This document shows, piece after piece, positions 1 to 11,427 of a DNA stretch of 64,000 nt (positions are counted from its first letter, which is position 1; every line of letters starts with the position of its first letter). The stretch lies in assembly GCF_024298925.1 (NCBI RefSeq), contig NZ_CP101283.1, positions 1 to 64,000 on the forward strand. The letters run 5' to 3'. The notes under the pieces are model-generated. The model made no database searches. It was not told where the DNA came from and saw nothing but the letters and a program-made list of their open reading frames with translations. The translations under genes were made by a program, and so were the position numbers. The DNA comes from Phenylobacterium sp. LH3H17. GTDB taxonomy: Bacteria > Pseudomonadota > Alphaproteobacteria > Caulobacterales > Caulobacteraceae.

Positions 1-121
1 TGATCTCGGATGAAAACAGACGGCGGCGAGGGCTATGCTCGCGCTGAATAAGGCTTTGTGTTCGTTAAACAAAGTTAGCCGTCGCGGGGGCGCTGGGCCG
101 ATGACACATGATGGGGTTGGA

Positions 122-1576
122 ATGATGGCCAATGGTGGCATTGCGGGTTCTATGTCTGATGCGCCGGCGGGGGCTGTCTGGACGAAAACCTGCCTCGCGC
201 TGAAGCGGGAGCTGGGCGAAGCGACCTTTGGATCGTGGCTCGGCCAGGCCGCCCTGCGCGAACGCGGGTCGGACCTGTGCCTGGTGGCCGCCACCGGCGT
301 CGCTCGCGATTGGATTCGTCGTCATGCCTGGCGCCGCATCGGTGAGCTGTGGGCGCAGAACGACCCGATGGGTCGCAGCCTCGACCTGAAGTCGCGCATG
401 GAGTTCGACGCCCAACCTCAGGGCGCCTATGCGGAGACCCAGGCCCTGGCCTCTCCTTCGCTCATCGCCGTGGACACCGATGTCATCGAGATCGAGGCGC
501 CGGTCGCGGCGCCCAGCCTCGAAGCGCGCGCGGCCCGCCAGCAGGGCCTGCAGGAGCGCTTTTCCTTCGAGACCTTCGTGGCCGGCCCGGCCAACGAGTT
601 CGCCTTCGCCGTGGCCCGCCGGGTGGCGTCCTGGGCCGACGGCCATTTCAATCCGGTGATCTTCCACGGCCCCTATGGCTTCGGGAAGACCCACCTGCTG
701 AACGCGCTCGCCTGGGAGGCCATGCAGACCGGTCCCGGCAAGCGCGTGGTCTACATCACCGCCGAGCGCTTCACGACGACCTTCGTCAAGGCCGTCCAGG
801 ACCGCCAGACCGCGGCCTTCAAGGACGAGCTGCGCAACGCCGACCTGCTGCTGATCGACGACGTCCAGTTCGTGGCCGGCAAGACCTCCACCCAGGAGGA
901 GCTGTTCCACACCCTGCTGGCCCTGGTCGAGGACGGCCGCCGGGTGGTGATGACCGCCGACCGCTCGCCCGCCGAGCTCTCGGAGATGGAGCCGCGCCTG
1001 CGCAGCCATCTGCAGTCGGGCCTGGTCTGCGGCATTGAGCCGGCCGACCGGACGCTGCGCCTGGGCATCCTGGAGCGCAAGCTGGCCACCCTGGCCGCCC
1101 AGGGCCGCTTCGTGCCCTCCGCCAAGGCCGAGGTCCTGCAGTTCCTGGCCGACCGCTTCACCGACAGCGTCCGCGAGCTGGAAGGGGCGCTGAACACCCT
1201 GATCGCCCGCGTGGGCGGGGATATCGCCCGCCTGACCCTGGACGAGGCCCAGACCATCCTGCGCCCCCACCTGGCCTGTAACGAGCGCCGGGTCACCGTC
1301 GATCAGATCCAGAAGGTGGTCGCGGAGCACTATCAGCTGAAGCAGGCCGACATGATCTCCGAGCGCCGGGCCCGCGCGGTCGCCAGGCCCCGCCAGGTGG
1401 CCATGTGGATCGCCAAGCAGATCACCACCCGCTCCCTCCCCGACATCGGCCGCAGGTTCGGCGGCCGCGACCACACCACGGTGCTGCACGCCGTGCGCCG
1501 CATCGAGAGCCTGAAGGCGGAGGATCCGGTCATCGCCCGCGACGTGGACGTGCTGTTGCGCAAGCTCAGGGGCTGA
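122..1576 (+). CDS. dnaA: chromosomal replication initiator DnaA
   Basis: DnaA binds origin DnaA boxes as an ATP-dependent oligomer and opens the duplex. The AAA+ domain is complete: Walker A GPYGFGKTH near residue 183 and Walker B LLLIDD near 243. The C-terminal DNA-binding helix-turn-helix carries the family signature DHTTVLHAVRRIESL near residue 449. The N-terminal domain and the RDWIRR..AWRRIGELW region resemble Caulobacter DnaA. The start is uncertain. ATGATG at 122/125 (beginning MMANGGIAG) gives 484 residues and best matches the Caulobacter N-terminus, while in-frame ATGs at 35 and 101 are longer options. Only 121 bases of leader lie in the window, so the promoter is probably outside. 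The gene ends in a clear hairpin terminator. Confidence 0.97.
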   Translation: MMANGGIAGSMSDAPAGAVWTKTCLALKRELGEATFGSWLGQAALRERGSDLCLVAATGVARDWIRRHAWRRIGELWAQNDPMGRSLDLKSRMEFDAQPQGAYAETQALASPSLIAVDTDVIEIEAPVAAPSLEARAARQQGLQERFSFETFVAGPANEFAFAVARRVASWADGHFNPVIFHGPYGFGKTHLLNALAWEAMQTGPGKRVVYITAERFTTTFVKAVQDRQTAAFKDELRNADLLLIDDVQFVAGKTSTQEELFHTLLALVEDGRRVVMTADRSPAELSEMEPRLRSHLQSGLVCGIEPADRTLRLGILERKLATLAAQGRFVPSAKAEVLQFLADRFTDSVRELEGALNTLIARVGGDIARLTLDEAQTILRPHLACNERRVTVDQIQKVVAEHYQLKQADMISERRARAVARPRQVAMWIAKQITTRSLPDIGRRFGGRDHTTVLHAVRRIESLKAEDPVIARDVDVLLRKLRG

Positions 1577-1600
1577 TCCCGCCGAAACAGGCTGGAAGCC

Positions 1601-1628
1601 AAAGGCCCGCCCTCACCGGCGGGCCTTT
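1601..1628. terminator. bidirectional intrinsic terminator between dnaA and the SRAP gene
   Basis: A perfect 11-bp stem, AAAGGCCCGCC against GGCGGGCCTTT, closes a 6-base loop. It lies between the convergent 3' ends of dnaA and the SRAP gene. The A/T ends of the stem supply a short T run in both directions. Confidence 0.85.
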
Positions 1629-1634
1629 CGCGTT

Positions 1635-2234
1635 TCAGGCGGCCAGGTCGACGCCATCCTTGCGCAGGGTCTGGGCGACGAGCGTCCCCGCCGGCCCGGG
1701 CCGCAGCAGCTCGCCTTCCGGCCGGGCCAGGGTCAGCCAATCCATGCCCGCCTGGGGCGCGAAGGTGACGATCTGGCGGTCGTGGTACGGCTTCACGTCC
1801 GGACCCGGCTCCGTGGTCAGCAGAGTGAAGCAGCCCTCCTTGACGATGCCGGCGATCCAGAACCAGTCCGCCCCCGCCAGGGTGAAGCGGTGGCGATCCT
1901 TCAGCTTCACGCCCTTGGCCTGGGGCGCGGTGTACTCGAAGAAGCCGTCGGCCAGGACCAGGACCCGGTCGCTGAGGGAGAAGTCCCGGCCCTCCGAGCG
2001 GAAATTGAACACCGGCGCGCCCCGCGGCCCGGGCCAGGCCCAGGTGACCGCGTCGCCTTCGAGCCTTCCGTCCCGCAGCCGCACCACCACGGCGGTGTCG
2101 CGGATGCGGATCGAGGGTTGGGCGTCGAGGTTGGGGACCAGGCCGTCGCGCCACCCGAACAGCGGCAAGGCGCGCTTGTCGAACTCGGCGATGGCGTCGG
2201 CCAGCTGCTTCTGGCGGGCGAATTCGTTGCACAT
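1635..2234 (-). CDS. SRAP (YedK/HMCES-like) domain protein
   Basis: This 199-residue protein has the SRAP layout: a cysteine at position 2 directly after the initiator Met (MCNEF), a glutamate in GFFEYT, and a histidine in PYHDRQ. In known SRAP proteins such as E. coli YedK and human HMCES, Cys2 forms a covalent crosslink with abasic sites in single-stranded DNA and so shields them. The ATG is fixed because processing must expose Cys2. The Asn in MCNEF replaces the more common Gly of MCGR, and the usual H.R(M/P) motif reads HDRQI, so this is a divergent member. It converges on dnaA. Confidence 0.85.
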   Translation of the reverse strand: MCNEFARQKQLADAIAEFDKRALPLFGWRDGLVPNLDAQPSIRIRDTAVVVRLRDGRLEGDAVTWAWPGPRGAPVFNFRSEGRDFSLSDRVLVLADGFFEYTAPQAKGVKLKDRHRFTLAGADWFWIAGIVKEGCFTLLTTEPGPDVKPYHDRQIVTFAPQAGMDWLTLARPEGELLRPGPAGTLVAQTLRKDGVDLAA

Positions 2235-2297
2235 GGCGCGAGGTTAGCGCGCGGAGCGCGAGCTGCAACGCCATCGGGCCTTCGCCGTTCTAGCAGG

Positions 2298-2609
2298 ATG
2301 AAGGTAACGATCATAAGCCGGGCACTGGACGCGGCGGGCCGCGTGCTCACCCACACCTCATCGCTGCTGGCGATGCTCCTCTTCGTTGGCGCCTGGTCGA
2401 TCTTCGACCGCGAGAGCCTCGACTGGCACGCCGCGGCGACGCTGATCACCTTCATCATCGCCATCATCATCGAGCGCAACGCCCGGCGCGACACCACCGC
2501 CCTGCAGGCCAAGCTGGACGAGCTCATCCACGCCACCGACGGCGCGCGCAACGAGATCGCCGCCGTGGAGAATCAGCCGATCGACGAGATCGAGGCCCGG
2601 CGGCGCTAG
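2298..2609 (+). CDS. small membrane protein, low-affinity iron permease family
   Basis: The product is about 103 residues. Two hydrophobic segments (roughly residues 19-33 and 43-57, the latter rich in Ile) are followed by a cytoplasmic tail, TTALQAKLDELIHATDGARN. That tail matches the conserved C-terminal block of the low-affinity iron permease family (PF04120). Bacterial members are about this size and few have been tested for iron transport, so the name is by family only. The start is weakly supported: GG lies directly against the ATG and there is no properly spaced Shine-Dalgarno. It is a lone plus-strand gene between two minus-strand units and ends in a terminator. Confidence 0.7.
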   Translation: MKVTIISRALDAAGRVLTHTSSLLAMLLFVGAWSIFDRESLDWHAAATLITFIIAIIIERNARRDTTALQAKLDELIHATDGARNEIAAVENQPIDEIEARRR

Positions 2610-2621
2610 GCCCAAACGAAA

Positions 2622-2649
2622 GGGGCGGCCGCATTGCTGCGGCCGCCCC
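2622..2649. terminator. bidirectional terminator shared with pnp
   Basis: A perfect 12-bp stem, GGGGCGGCCGCA against TGCGGCCGCCCC, closes a 4-base loop. On the minus strand it is followed by TTTCGTTT, so it best serves as the pnp terminator. It can also stop the small plus-strand gene. Confidence 0.85.
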
Positions 2650-2673
2650 CTCGAACTCTTGGGCCTGAAAGCC

Positions 2674-4815
<2,142 letters not shown>

Positions 4816-4936
4816 TTTTCTTCTTTCTATCCCGCGGGCGTATTCCCGGCGGGGACGGACAGGGCGTCGGACTTCCGAAATCCTCTCCAACTGACGGGCG
4901 GGTTGAGGACTTCTTGAGCCCTCGGCGTGTAGCGGA

Positions 4937-4999
4937 GCGCCCGACCATGGGCGCCCGGATCGCCGCTTGATCGTTCCGGCCTGTCGCGGAACGAGCGGC
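4937..4999 (-). promoter_or_regulatory. pnp leader double hairpin (candidate RNase III autoregulation site)
   Basis: Two stem-loops lie in the rpsO-pnp spacer. The larger (4962-4999) pairs GCCGCT with AGCGGC and, inside it, CGTTCCG with CGGAACG, with a 4-base bulge on one side. The smaller (4937-4954) pairs GCGCCC with GGGCGC around a 6-base loop. In E. coli, RNase III cuts a long hairpin in the pnp leader and PNPase then represses its own mRNA. The placement here, 120-185 bases upstream of the pnp ATG, fits that model, which I infer. Confidence 0.55.
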
Positions 5000-5021
5000 G
5001 CTATGGATAGGCCTGATACGC

Positions 5022-5045
5022 AAAGCCCCCGGTTTTCCCGGGGGC
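5022..5045 (-). terminator. intrinsic terminator of rpsO
   Basis: On the minus strand an 8-bp stem, GCCCCCGG against CCGGGGGC with a 5-base loop, is followed by TTTG. It lies 11 bases past the rpsO stop codon, so only some transcripts should run into pnp. Confidence 0.8.
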
Positions 5046-5056
5046 CGACCGAAGTC

Positions 5057-5326
5057 TTAGCGGCGCAGACCCAGCTTTTCGATCAGGGCCTGATAGCGTC
5101 CGGCGTCGGAGAGCTTCAGGTGATCGAGAAGGCGGCGGCGCTGGGAGACCATCTTCAGAAGGCCCCGGCGCGAATGGTTGTCTTTCTTGTGGGTCTTGAA
5201 GTGCTCAGTGAGGTTGGCGATCCGCTCGGAGAGGATCGAAACCTGCACTTCGGCGCTTCCGGTGTCGCCGTCGGAACGGCCGTGGGCCTTGATGAGCTCA
5301 GCTTTGCGCTCAAGAGTAATCGACAT
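5057..5326 (-). CDS. rpsO: 30S ribosomal protein S15
   Basis: S15 is a primary 16S rRNA binder in the 30S platform. The 89-residue length is exact for the family. The conserved core [17 protein letters not shown] and the block [20 protein letters not shown] are both present. It starts 3 bases after the truB stop codon and so is the last gene of the rbfA-truB-rpsO unit before the terminator at 5022. Confidence 0.98.
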   Translation of the reverse strand: MSITLERKAELIKAHGRSDGDTGSAEVQVSILSERIANLTEHFKTHKKDNHSRRGLLKMVSQRRRLLDHLKLSDAGRYQALIEKLGLRR

Positions 5327-5329
5327 CGG

Positions 5330-6274
5330 TTAGTCTCCGCTCTTATCCAGATGAAAGACCCGCGAGGGCTCGAGCTTGCCCGCGCGCATCTCGCAGAGCG
5401 CCACCATCACGCCGTCCGCCATGGCCGAAACGGTTCGGGTCCCGGGGTTTAGCCGGGCCTTGAGCGCTTCAACCTGTCGGGGAACGAGAACGATCGGCCG
5501 TCCCTGCTTGAGCTTGAAAGCGTCTTCGGTGGTCACGGCCAGCTCCGGGATGTCGTCCAGGGCGGTCTCGACCGGAAGCAGGGCCTCCAAGCAGCGGGCC
5601 TTATGGCCCAAATCCTCAAGCAATTCCAGTGTTATCGCATCTTCCTCGCGGAACGGGCCGACGCGCGTTCGCCGCAGCGCGCTGACATGGCCGCAGGCGC
5701 CCAGGCGCTCGGCGAGGTCGCGGACCACGGCGCGGACATAGGCGCCCTTGCCGCAGTCCATTTCCAGTTCGATGTGGTCGGCGTCCACGACACCGGCCAC
5801 GCGCAGGTCGTGGACCTGGATGGTGCGCGCCGAAAGCTCCACCTTCTCCCCGGCCCGGGCCAGGTCGTAGGCTCGCTCGCCGTCCACCTTCACCGCCGAA
5901 TAGATGGGCGGGACCTGCTGGATCTCGCCGATGAACTCCGGCAGGGCGGCGGCGACGGCCTCGGCGGTCGGACGCACGTCGGACGTGGCGGTCACCGCGC
6001 CCTCGCGGTCGAAGCTGGCGGTGGTCGTGCCCCAGGCGACGGTGAAGCGGTAGGACTTGTCGGCGTCCATCAGGAAGGCGACGGTCTTGGTGGCCTCGCC
6101 CAGCGCGATCGGCAGGATGCCGGTGGCGAGCGGGTCCAGGGTCCCGGCATGGCCGGCCTTCTGGGCGTTGAAGATCCTTCGCACCCGGGTGACCGCGCTG
6201 GTGGAGCCCAGGTCGTAGGGCTTGTCGAGACAGACCCAACCCGAGACGGCGTCGCCCTTCTTGCGTCGGGCCAT
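5330..6274 (-). CDS. truB: tRNA pseudouridine(55) synthase
   Basis: TruB converts U55 of the tRNA T-loop to pseudouridine. The 314-residue protein carries the catalytic motif [15 protein letters not shown] (catalytic Asp near residue 43), then [10 protein letters not shown], and later VRCGKGAY-type residues ([16 protein letters not shown]). The ATG ([12 protein letters not shown]) overlaps the rbfA stop codon by one base (TGATG), which indicates translational coupling. A longer in-frame reading upstream is only overlap with rbfA. Confidence 0.97.
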   Translation of the reverse strand: MARRKKGDAVSGWVCLDKPYDLGSTSAVTRVRRIFNAQKAGHAGTLDPLATGILPIALGEATKTVAFLMDADKSYRFTVAWGTTTASFDREGAVTATSDVRPTAEAVAAALPEFIGEIQQVPPIYSAVKVDGERAYDLARAGEKVELSARTIQVHDLRVAGVVDADHIELEMDCGKGAYVRAVVRDLAERLGACGHVSALRRTRVGPFREEDAITLELLEDLGHKARCLEALLPVETALDDIPELAVTTEDAFKLKQGRPIVLVPRQVEALKARLNPGTRTVSAMADGVMVALCEMRAGKLEPSRVFHLDKSGD

Positions 6275-6714
6275 CAGTCCTCGTCCTTCCAGCTGTCGGA
6301 AGGCGCGTCGGGGGTCAGGTCCTGGCGGACCTTGGGATTGTCGAACAGGGCCCCGATCCGGGTCGCTTCGTTGAAGCTCTCGTCGTGCAGGAACTTCAGG
6401 TCGGGGGTGAACTTCATGTCGATGCGCCGGCCCAGCTGGCCGCGGATGAACTTGGTGTGCCGGTTCATGGCCGCCACCACCTTTTCCGCGTCGATGCCGC
6501 CCAGCGGCTCCACGAAACAGACGGCGTGGCGCAGGTCGGGGCTCATCCGCACCTCGGTGACGGTCACGGAGCGGTCGGCCAGATCGACGTCGGTAAAGTC
6601 CGACGTGCGCATGATCTCCACCAGGGCGTGGCGCATCAGCTCGCCGGCTCGTAGCTGGCGCTGGGTGGGGCCTGCGGCCACGCCGCGCGGGCGGGGGGCG
6701 TTGTTCTTCTTCAT
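6274..6714 (-). CDS. rbfA: 30S ribosome-binding factor A
   Basis: RbfA is a small KH-fold factor that helps mature the 5' end of 16S rRNA in the 30S subunit. The 146-residue protein has the family blocks [40 protein letters not shown] and [18 protein letters not shown]. The ATG at 6714 has GAAAGG spaced 7 bases upstream. A TTG five codons earlier is the only alternative. It is first in the rbfA-truB-rpsO unit. In many bacteria rbfA directly follows infB, but here about 1.6 kb with two other genes lies between. Confidence 0.95.
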   Translation of the reverse strand: MKKNNAPRPRGVAAGPTQRQLRAGELMRHALVEIMRTSDFTDVDLADRSVTVTEVRMSPDLRHAVCFVEPLGGIDAEKVVAAMNRHTKFIRGQLGRRIDMKFTPDLKFLHDESFNEATRIGALFDNPKVRQDLTPDAPSDSWKDED

Positions 6715-6735
6715 GGCTTGGCCTTTCAAGACCCC

Positions 6736-6770
6736 GAGCCTTTCCGATCCCTTTGGATCGGAGAAGGCTC
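6736..6770. promoter_or_regulatory. strong hairpin in the rbfA leader
   Basis: GAGCCTT and CCGATCC pair with GGATCGG and AAGGCTC around CTTT, giving about 14 bp with a small internal loop. On the plus strand TTTTT follows 5 bases later, so it looks like a plus-strand terminator although no plus-strand gene precedes it. On the minus strand it lies in the rbfA leader, 22 bases upstream of the ATG. Confidence 0.5.
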
Positions 6771-6786
6771 AAGACTTTTTCGTTGA

Positions 6787-6831
6787 ACCATTTTCTTCGA
6801 CGAACCGGTGGCCACTTCGTCGGAAAATGGT
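6787..6831. repeat. 45-bp palindromic dispersed repeat, copy 1
   Basis: An imperfect palindrome begins ACCATTTTCTTCGACGAA and ends TTCGTCGGAAAATGGT around a GC-rich centre. The same 45 bases recur at 58285-58329 with only three central substitutions. It resembles a REP-type extragenic palindrome. Both copies are intergenic and both follow a strong hairpin. Confidence 0.75.
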
Positions 6832-6906
6832 TTGCCGCGGATCGGACGCGGCTGGCTCAGGGGAAGGGCGGGCTTCTAGTCGCGTGGGGCCTGGAAGTCC
6901 ACCCCG

Positions 6907-7701
6907 TCAGGCCGCCCCGGTCCGTTCGCGGAAGAAGGCCAGCACCCGCTCTTCCGCCGCCTTGGTGGGGCCGTCATCCTTCAGGTGCAGGGTCAGGACC
7001 GAATGCGGCTTCATCTGCGCGGGGGCGGCATCCGCGTCCTCCAGCTCGATGGCCTCGAACCTGTCGCCGAACTCGCGACGATAGGTGTCGAACCGGGCGT
7101 CGGGGACGAAGGCGTCGCTCTTGAAGCGCAGGCCGATCATCGACAGGTCCTCGCCCTCGAACCGCTTGCGGGCGCAGGCGATCTCGTCGGCCGAGACGCC
7201 GATCGCCGCGCCTCGTTTGGGGTTCTTGCCGGCCAAGGGCAGGGAGGGCTGGGAGAGCACCGGCGCCACCACCGAGGGCTCGGTCATCATGGCGAGCGCG
7301 AAGCCGCCGGTGAAGCACATGCCCACCGCCCCGACACCCCTGCCGCCGCAGTCGGCGTGCGCCTTTCGGGCGAGCGCCTTCAGCCAGTCGACGATGGGGC
7401 TCGACCTGTCGGTGGCCCAGACATTGAACTCGCGTCGGATGCAGATGCCGATGATCAACTCGCGCAGGGCGTAGCCGGTGGTGACCGGCCGACCCGGCTC
7501 GCCGAACAGGCTGGGGCAATAGACGGTCATGCCCGACGCCGCGACCCGGTCGGCGAACTTGATGACCAGGGGATGCAGGCCGGGCATCTCATGGATGACG
7601 ATGACCGCGGGGCCGGAGCCCTTCTTGAACACCCGCCGCGTCCGGCCGCCATGGGTGAACGCGGTGTCCTCATAGTCCGCCAGTGCGGCCTCGTAGCCCA
7701 T
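6907..7701 (-). CDS. dienelactone hydrolase family protein
   Basis: An alpha/beta hydrolase of 264 residues. IVIHEMPGLHPLV is the family's first strand and oxyanion loop. VGMCFTGGFAL carries the nucleophile cysteine in the G.C.GG elbow typical of dienelactone hydrolases. A late histidine (MKPHSVLTLHL) may complete the triad. The substrate is unknown. The ATG at 7701 has GGGGGAG upstream and is preferred to a TTG five codons earlier. The gene lies between infB and rbfA with a lipoprotein gene, on the same strand. There is no cytosolic-export signal. Confidence 0.85.
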   Translation of the reverse strand: MGYEAALADYEDTAFTHGGRTRRVFKKGSGPAVIVIHEMPGLHPLVIKFADRVAASGMTVYCPSLFGEPGRPVTTGYALRELIIGICIRREFNVWATDRSSPIVDWLKALARKAHADCGGRGVGAVGMCFTGGFALAMMTEPSVVAPVLSQPSLPLAGKNPKRGAAIGVSADEIACARKRFEGEDLSMIGLRFKSDAFVPDARFDTYRREFGDRFEAIELEDADAAPAQMKPHSVLTLHLKDDGPTKAAEERVLAFFRERTGAA

Positions 7702-7739
7702 CGCCCGCTCCCCCAAGGTGGAGCTCGAGCTTACACAGG

Positions 7740-8246
7740 TCAGCGCTTGGTCCGCAGCATGGAAAGATCGCCCTCGAAGCCCGACAGCCGCCAGGTCCCC
7801 GAGGTCTGCGTGAAGGTCAGCAGGCAGGGGCCGTCCTTACTGCGGGTGGCGCAGACCCGGCCCTCGCCCGCCGGCTTGAGCTGGGCGCCGATGACCAGGG
7901 CGCTGGGGATCGGGGTGTCGGGGCCATAGCCATAGTAGTCGGCCACCGCCCGGAACACCCGGGGCTGGACCAGCAGCTCGCCGGCCACATCGGCCACGAC
8001 CGGAGAGAGCAGGATGCTGAGCGCCGCCAGGCCGTCCCTAGCCTCGGCCTGGCGAGTCTCGGCAAGCAGCCGGCTCTCGATCTGCCGCTTGAGCGCCGGG
8101 CGGTCCACATGGGCGTCGAAGGCTCGCCGGTCATTGTCGCGGATCGAGACCAGCAGGGCGTGAACGTCATTGGCCGCGTCGTAGCGCTGGACCGTGGCGC
8201 AGCCGGAGAGGGTCAGGGCGAGGACGGTGAGAAGAGCGATGCGCAT
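7740..8246 (-). CDS. DUF2939-like lipoprotein
   Basis: A predicted lipoprotein of 168 residues. A short positively charged start and hydrophobic stretch (MRIALLTVLALTLSGC) end in the lipobox LSGC, with Cys near residue 16. The body has an AANDVHALLVSIRDNDRRA segment and a VDRPALKRQIESRL segment that resemble DUF2939, a family of unknown function with a repeated alpha/beta pattern. The ATG at 8246 is preceded by GAGG. A longer in-frame reading would bury the signal peptide and run into the infB terminator. It is separated from infB by that terminator and followed by the hydrolase gene. Confidence 0.8.
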   Translation of the reverse strand: MRIALLTVLALTLSGCATVQRYDAANDVHALLVSIRDNDRRAFDAHVDRPALKRQIESRLLAETRQAEARDGLAALSILLSPVVADVAGELLVQPRVFRAVADYYGYGPDTPIPSALVIGAQLKPAGEGRVCATRSKDGPCLLTFTQTSGTWRLSGFEGDLSMLRTKR

Positions 8247-8270
8247 GGCGGACCTCGGGCGGCGGGCAAG

Positions 8271-8300
8271 AAAAAACCCTCCCGTCGCCGGGAGGGTTTT
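8271..8300 (-). terminator. intrinsic terminator of infB
   Basis: AAAACCCTCCC pairs with GGGAGGGTTTT over 11 bp around a 6-base loop, with extra T residues on the minus strand. It lies 18 bases past the infB stop codon and so ends the rimP-nusA-ylxR-infB transcript. Confidence 0.88.
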
Positions 8301-8318
8301 GACGATCTTTGCGGCCAA

Positions 8319-11300
8319 TCAGAGGCTGCGCGCGACCTCTTCGAGGCTGAAGCACTCGATGACGTCGTTCTCCTTGATGTCCTGGAAGCCCTCGAAGAAC
8401 ATCCCGCACTCGACGCCGGAGCCGACCTCGGCCACCTCGTCCTTGAAGCGCTTGAGGGTCTTGAGCGTCCCCAGTTCCAGCACCACGATGTCCTCGCGGA
8501 TGATCCGGACGCGGGCGCCGCGGCGCACCACGCCTTCGGTGACCCGGCAACCGGCGACCCGGCCGACCTTGGTGATGTCGAACACCTGCAGGACCCGCGC
8601 GTTGCCCAGGAAGGTTTCGCGTTGTTCCGGCGCCAGCATGCCCGAGAGCACGCCTTTGATGTCGTCGATCAGGTCGTAGATGATCGCATAGTAGCGGATC
8701 TCAACGCCTTCGCGCTCGGCGAGCGCCTGGGCCTGCTTGGAGGCGCGGACGTTGAAGCCGAGGATCGGGGAGCCCGAGCCCTTGGCCAGCATGACGTCGC
8801 TCTCGCTGATCGCGCCGGCGCCCTGCAGGATGATCCGCGCGCGGACCTCGTCAGTGGCGAGCGCATCCAGCGAGCCCACGATGGCCTCGGCGGAGCCTTG
8901 CACGTCGGCCTTGATGATGACCGGCAGCTCCGAGATCTTCTTGTCCTGAAGCTTGGCCATGAAGTCGGCCATGGTCACGCCGGCGGCGACCGGCGAGCCG
9001 GCCTTCTCGCGCTTCACCCGGGTGCGGTACTCGGTCAGCTCGCGGGCGCGGGCTTCGTTTTCCACCACGGCGAAGGGCTCGCCCGGCGACGGCGTGCCGT
9101 CCAGGCCGAGAATCTCCACCGGAACCGAGGGGCCGGCGGCGTCCAGTTGCTCGTCCCGCTCGTTGAGCAGGGCGCGCACACGGCCGAAGTTGGAGCCGGC
9201 CACCACGATGTCGCCGCGCTTCAGGGTGCCCCGCTTGACCAGGACGGTGGAGACCGCGCCACGGCCCCGATCCAGCTTGGCCTCGATGACGGTGCCGTCG
9301 GCGGTGCGGTCCGGATTGGCCTTCAGGTCCATGACCTCGGCCTGGAGGAGGATACCCTCGATTAGGTCGTCCAGGCCCATCTTCTCGGTCGCCGAGACCT
9401 GGATGGCCTGGGTTTCGCCGCCCAGGCTTTCCACCACGATCTCGTGCTGCAGCAGCTCGTTGATCACCTTGGTCGGGTTGGCGCCCGGCTTGTCGATCTT
9501 GTTGATCGCCACGATGATCGGCGCGCCGGAAGCCTTGGCGTGCTGGATGGCCTCGATGGTCTGGGGCATGACGCCGTCGTCGGCGGCCACCACCAGCACC
9601 ACGATGTCGGTGACGTCGGCGCCGCGCGCCCGCATGGCGGAGAACGCCGCGTGGCCGGGGGTGTCGAGGAAGGTCACGGCCTGGCCGTTCTCCAACCGCA
9701 CCTGATAGGCGCCGATATGCTGGGTGATGCCGCCGTGTTCGCCGGCCGCCACATCGGCCGAGCGCAGGGCGTCCAACAGCGAGGTCTTGCCGTGGTCGAC
9801 GTGACCCATGACCGCCACCACGGGGGGACGCGGCAGCAGGTGAACGTCGACATCCTCTTCGCCGATGAAGCCTTCTTCCACGTCGGCCTCGGACACGCGG
9901 CGGACCGTGTGGCCGAATTCGGTGGCCACCAGCTCGGCGGTGTCGTTGTCGATGACGTCGTTGATCTTGAGCATCACGCCCTGACGCATCAGGAACTTGA
10001 TGATCTCCACGCCGCGGGTCGCCATCCGGTTGGCGAGCTCCGCCACGGTGATGACGTCGGGAATGACAACTTCGCGCGCGGCGCGGGCGGCTTCCTGGCC
10101 GCCGCCCTTGCGCTTCTCACGCTCCCGCTCGCGGGCCCGGCGAACCGAGGCCAGCGAACGCATCCGCTCGACGGCGCCCTCATCGTCCCCGGCCACGGCC
10201 TGGATGGTAAGGCGGCCTTCACGGCGCTGCTGGGCGCCCTTGACGCGGGAGATGGCCTTGTTCGGCGCGGCCGCGGCCTTGCGGCGCGTATCCTCGTCAT
10301 CGTCGGGTCGACGCGCGGTGTCGCCGCCGCCGGGCCGAGGGGCCTGGCGGGTGGCGCGCTGGATCTCAGGCGTGGCGGGCGGCGCGTTGGGGGCGGCGCC
10401 TCGGGCCGGACGCGCTCCACCGGGACGATCCCCGGGACGGCCGGCGCCGCCAGGCGCGGGACGCGGCGACAGGGCCGAATAGCGTACGGGCTCGCCGGTC
10501 GGACGCGGACGGTCGCCCTGCGGGCGGTCGCCTTGCGGACGCGGGGGGGCCCGGTCGCCCTGCGGCCGGGCGTCGCCCTGCGGCGGACGCTGCTGATAGC
10601 CGCCCTGATCGGGCCGCGGCGCGCGCTGGCCGAAGTTGGTGTTCTCGAACCGACCGGGCGAACGCTCCGGACGATAGGTGGTGGTCGAGGCCCGGTCGTC
10701 GCGGCGTTCGCGGGAGGGCTCGTAGGTACGGGTCTGGCCCGCCGCCGGAGCGGCGGTCGGAGCCGGACGCGGAGCCTCGGCGCGTGGCGCGGCCGGCGGC
10801 GCGGCGACCGGCGTCGGCGCCTGGGCGACGGGGGCCGGAGCCTCCGGGGCCGTGGCGACGGGCGCGGGCGCTTCAGGCGCAACGACGGGCGGCGGCGCCG
10901 CGGGGGTCGGAGCCGCGGGGGCTTCGGCGACCTTGTCAGCAGCCTTGGCGGCGGCGGCGGACGCCGCGGCCTCGGTCCGGGCGCGCTCTTCGCGGGCCTG
11001 CTGCTCGGCGGCCTGGCGGGCCTGATGTTCGCGAGCCAGTTCAATGGCGCGCTGGCGGGCGCGCTGCTCGTCGGCCGAAAGGCCCGATCCGTCGCCCGAG
11101 GGCGAGGCCGGACGCGGCGAGGAGGCCGGCGGCGGCGTGAAGGTGCGCTTCTCGGCCGAGGACGGCGCAGCAAGATTGCCCGCCGGCGCAGTGTGGGTGC
11201 GCGCGCGCTTGGTCTCGACGACCACCGTCTTGGAGCGGCCGTGGCTGAAGCTCTGCTTCACCGTGCCCGCGCTGACCGAACCGGCCCCACGGGGCTTGAG

Positions 11301-11354
11301 GGTCAGGGGAGCTCGCCCGCCGGGGGCTCGGCCGTTGTCGTTCTCGTCGCTCAT
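8319..11354 (-). CDS. infB: translation initiation factor IF-2
   Basis: IF-2 is the GTPase that recruits fMet-tRNA to the 30S subunit and promotes subunit joining. The 1011-residue protein has an alphaproteobacterial N-terminal block ([27 protein letters not shown] region). A long Ala/Pro-rich linker follows, with repeated QGDR units and a charged coiled segment near residues 100-150. The G domain has [14 protein letters not shown] near residue 520, the DTPGHAAF and NKIDK motifs, and then domains II to IV. It is last in the rimP-nusA-ylxR-infB unit and has its own terminator. The start ATG matches family members (MSDENDNG). Confidence 0.98.
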   Translation of the reverse strand: MSDENDNGRAPGGRAPLTLKPRGAGSVSAGTVKQSFSHGRSKTVVVETKRARTHTAPAGNLAAPSSAEKRTFTPPPASSPRPASPSGDGSGLSADEQRARQRAIELAREHQARQAAEQQAREERARTEAAASAAAAKAADKVAEAPAAPTPAAPPPVVAPEAPAPVATAPEAPAPVAQAPTPVAAPPAAPRAEAPRPAPTAAPAAGQTRTYEPSRERRDDRASTTTYRPERSPGRFENTNFGQRAPRPDQGGYQQRPPQGDARPQGDRAPPRPQGDRPQGDRPRPTGEPVRYSALSPRPAPGGAGRPGDRPGGARPARGAAPNAPPATPEIQRATRQAPRPGGGDTARRPDDDEDTRRKAAAAPNKAISRVKGAQQRREGRLTIQAVAGDDEGAVERMRSLASVRRAREREREKRKGGGQEAARAAREVVIPDVITVAELANRMATRGVEIIKFLMRQGVMLKINDVIDNDTAELVATEFGHTVRRVSEADVEEGFIGEEDVDVHLLPRPPVVAVMGHVDHGKTSLLDALRSADVAAGEHGGITQHIGAYQVRLENGQAVTFLDTPGHAAFSAMRARGADVTDIVVLVVAADDGVMPQTIEAIQHAKASGAPIIVAINKIDKPGANPTKVINELLQHEIVVESLGGETQAIQVSATEKMGLDDLIEGILLQAEVMDLKANPDRTADGTVIEAKLDRGRGAVSTVLVKRGTLKRGDIVVAGSNFGRVRALLNERDEQLDAAGPSVPVEILGLDGTPSPGEPFAVVENEARARELTEYRTRVKREKAGSPVAAGVTMADFMAKLQDKKISELPVIIKADVQGSAEAIVGSLDALATDEVRARIILQGAGAISESDVMLAKGSGSPILGFNVRASKQAQALAEREGVEIRYYAIIYDLIDDIKGVLSGMLAPEQRETFLGNARVLQVFDITKVGRVAGCRVTEGVVRRGARVRIIREDIVVLELGTLKTLKRFKDEVAEVGSGVECGMFFEGFQDIKENDVIECFSLEEVARSL

Positions 11355-11427
11355 GCGCTCGCTTTAACTTACGGCCGGGACGGTCCCGACCAATCATCTC
11401 GAATAGGTCTAGGCGCGCGAAACCGCC

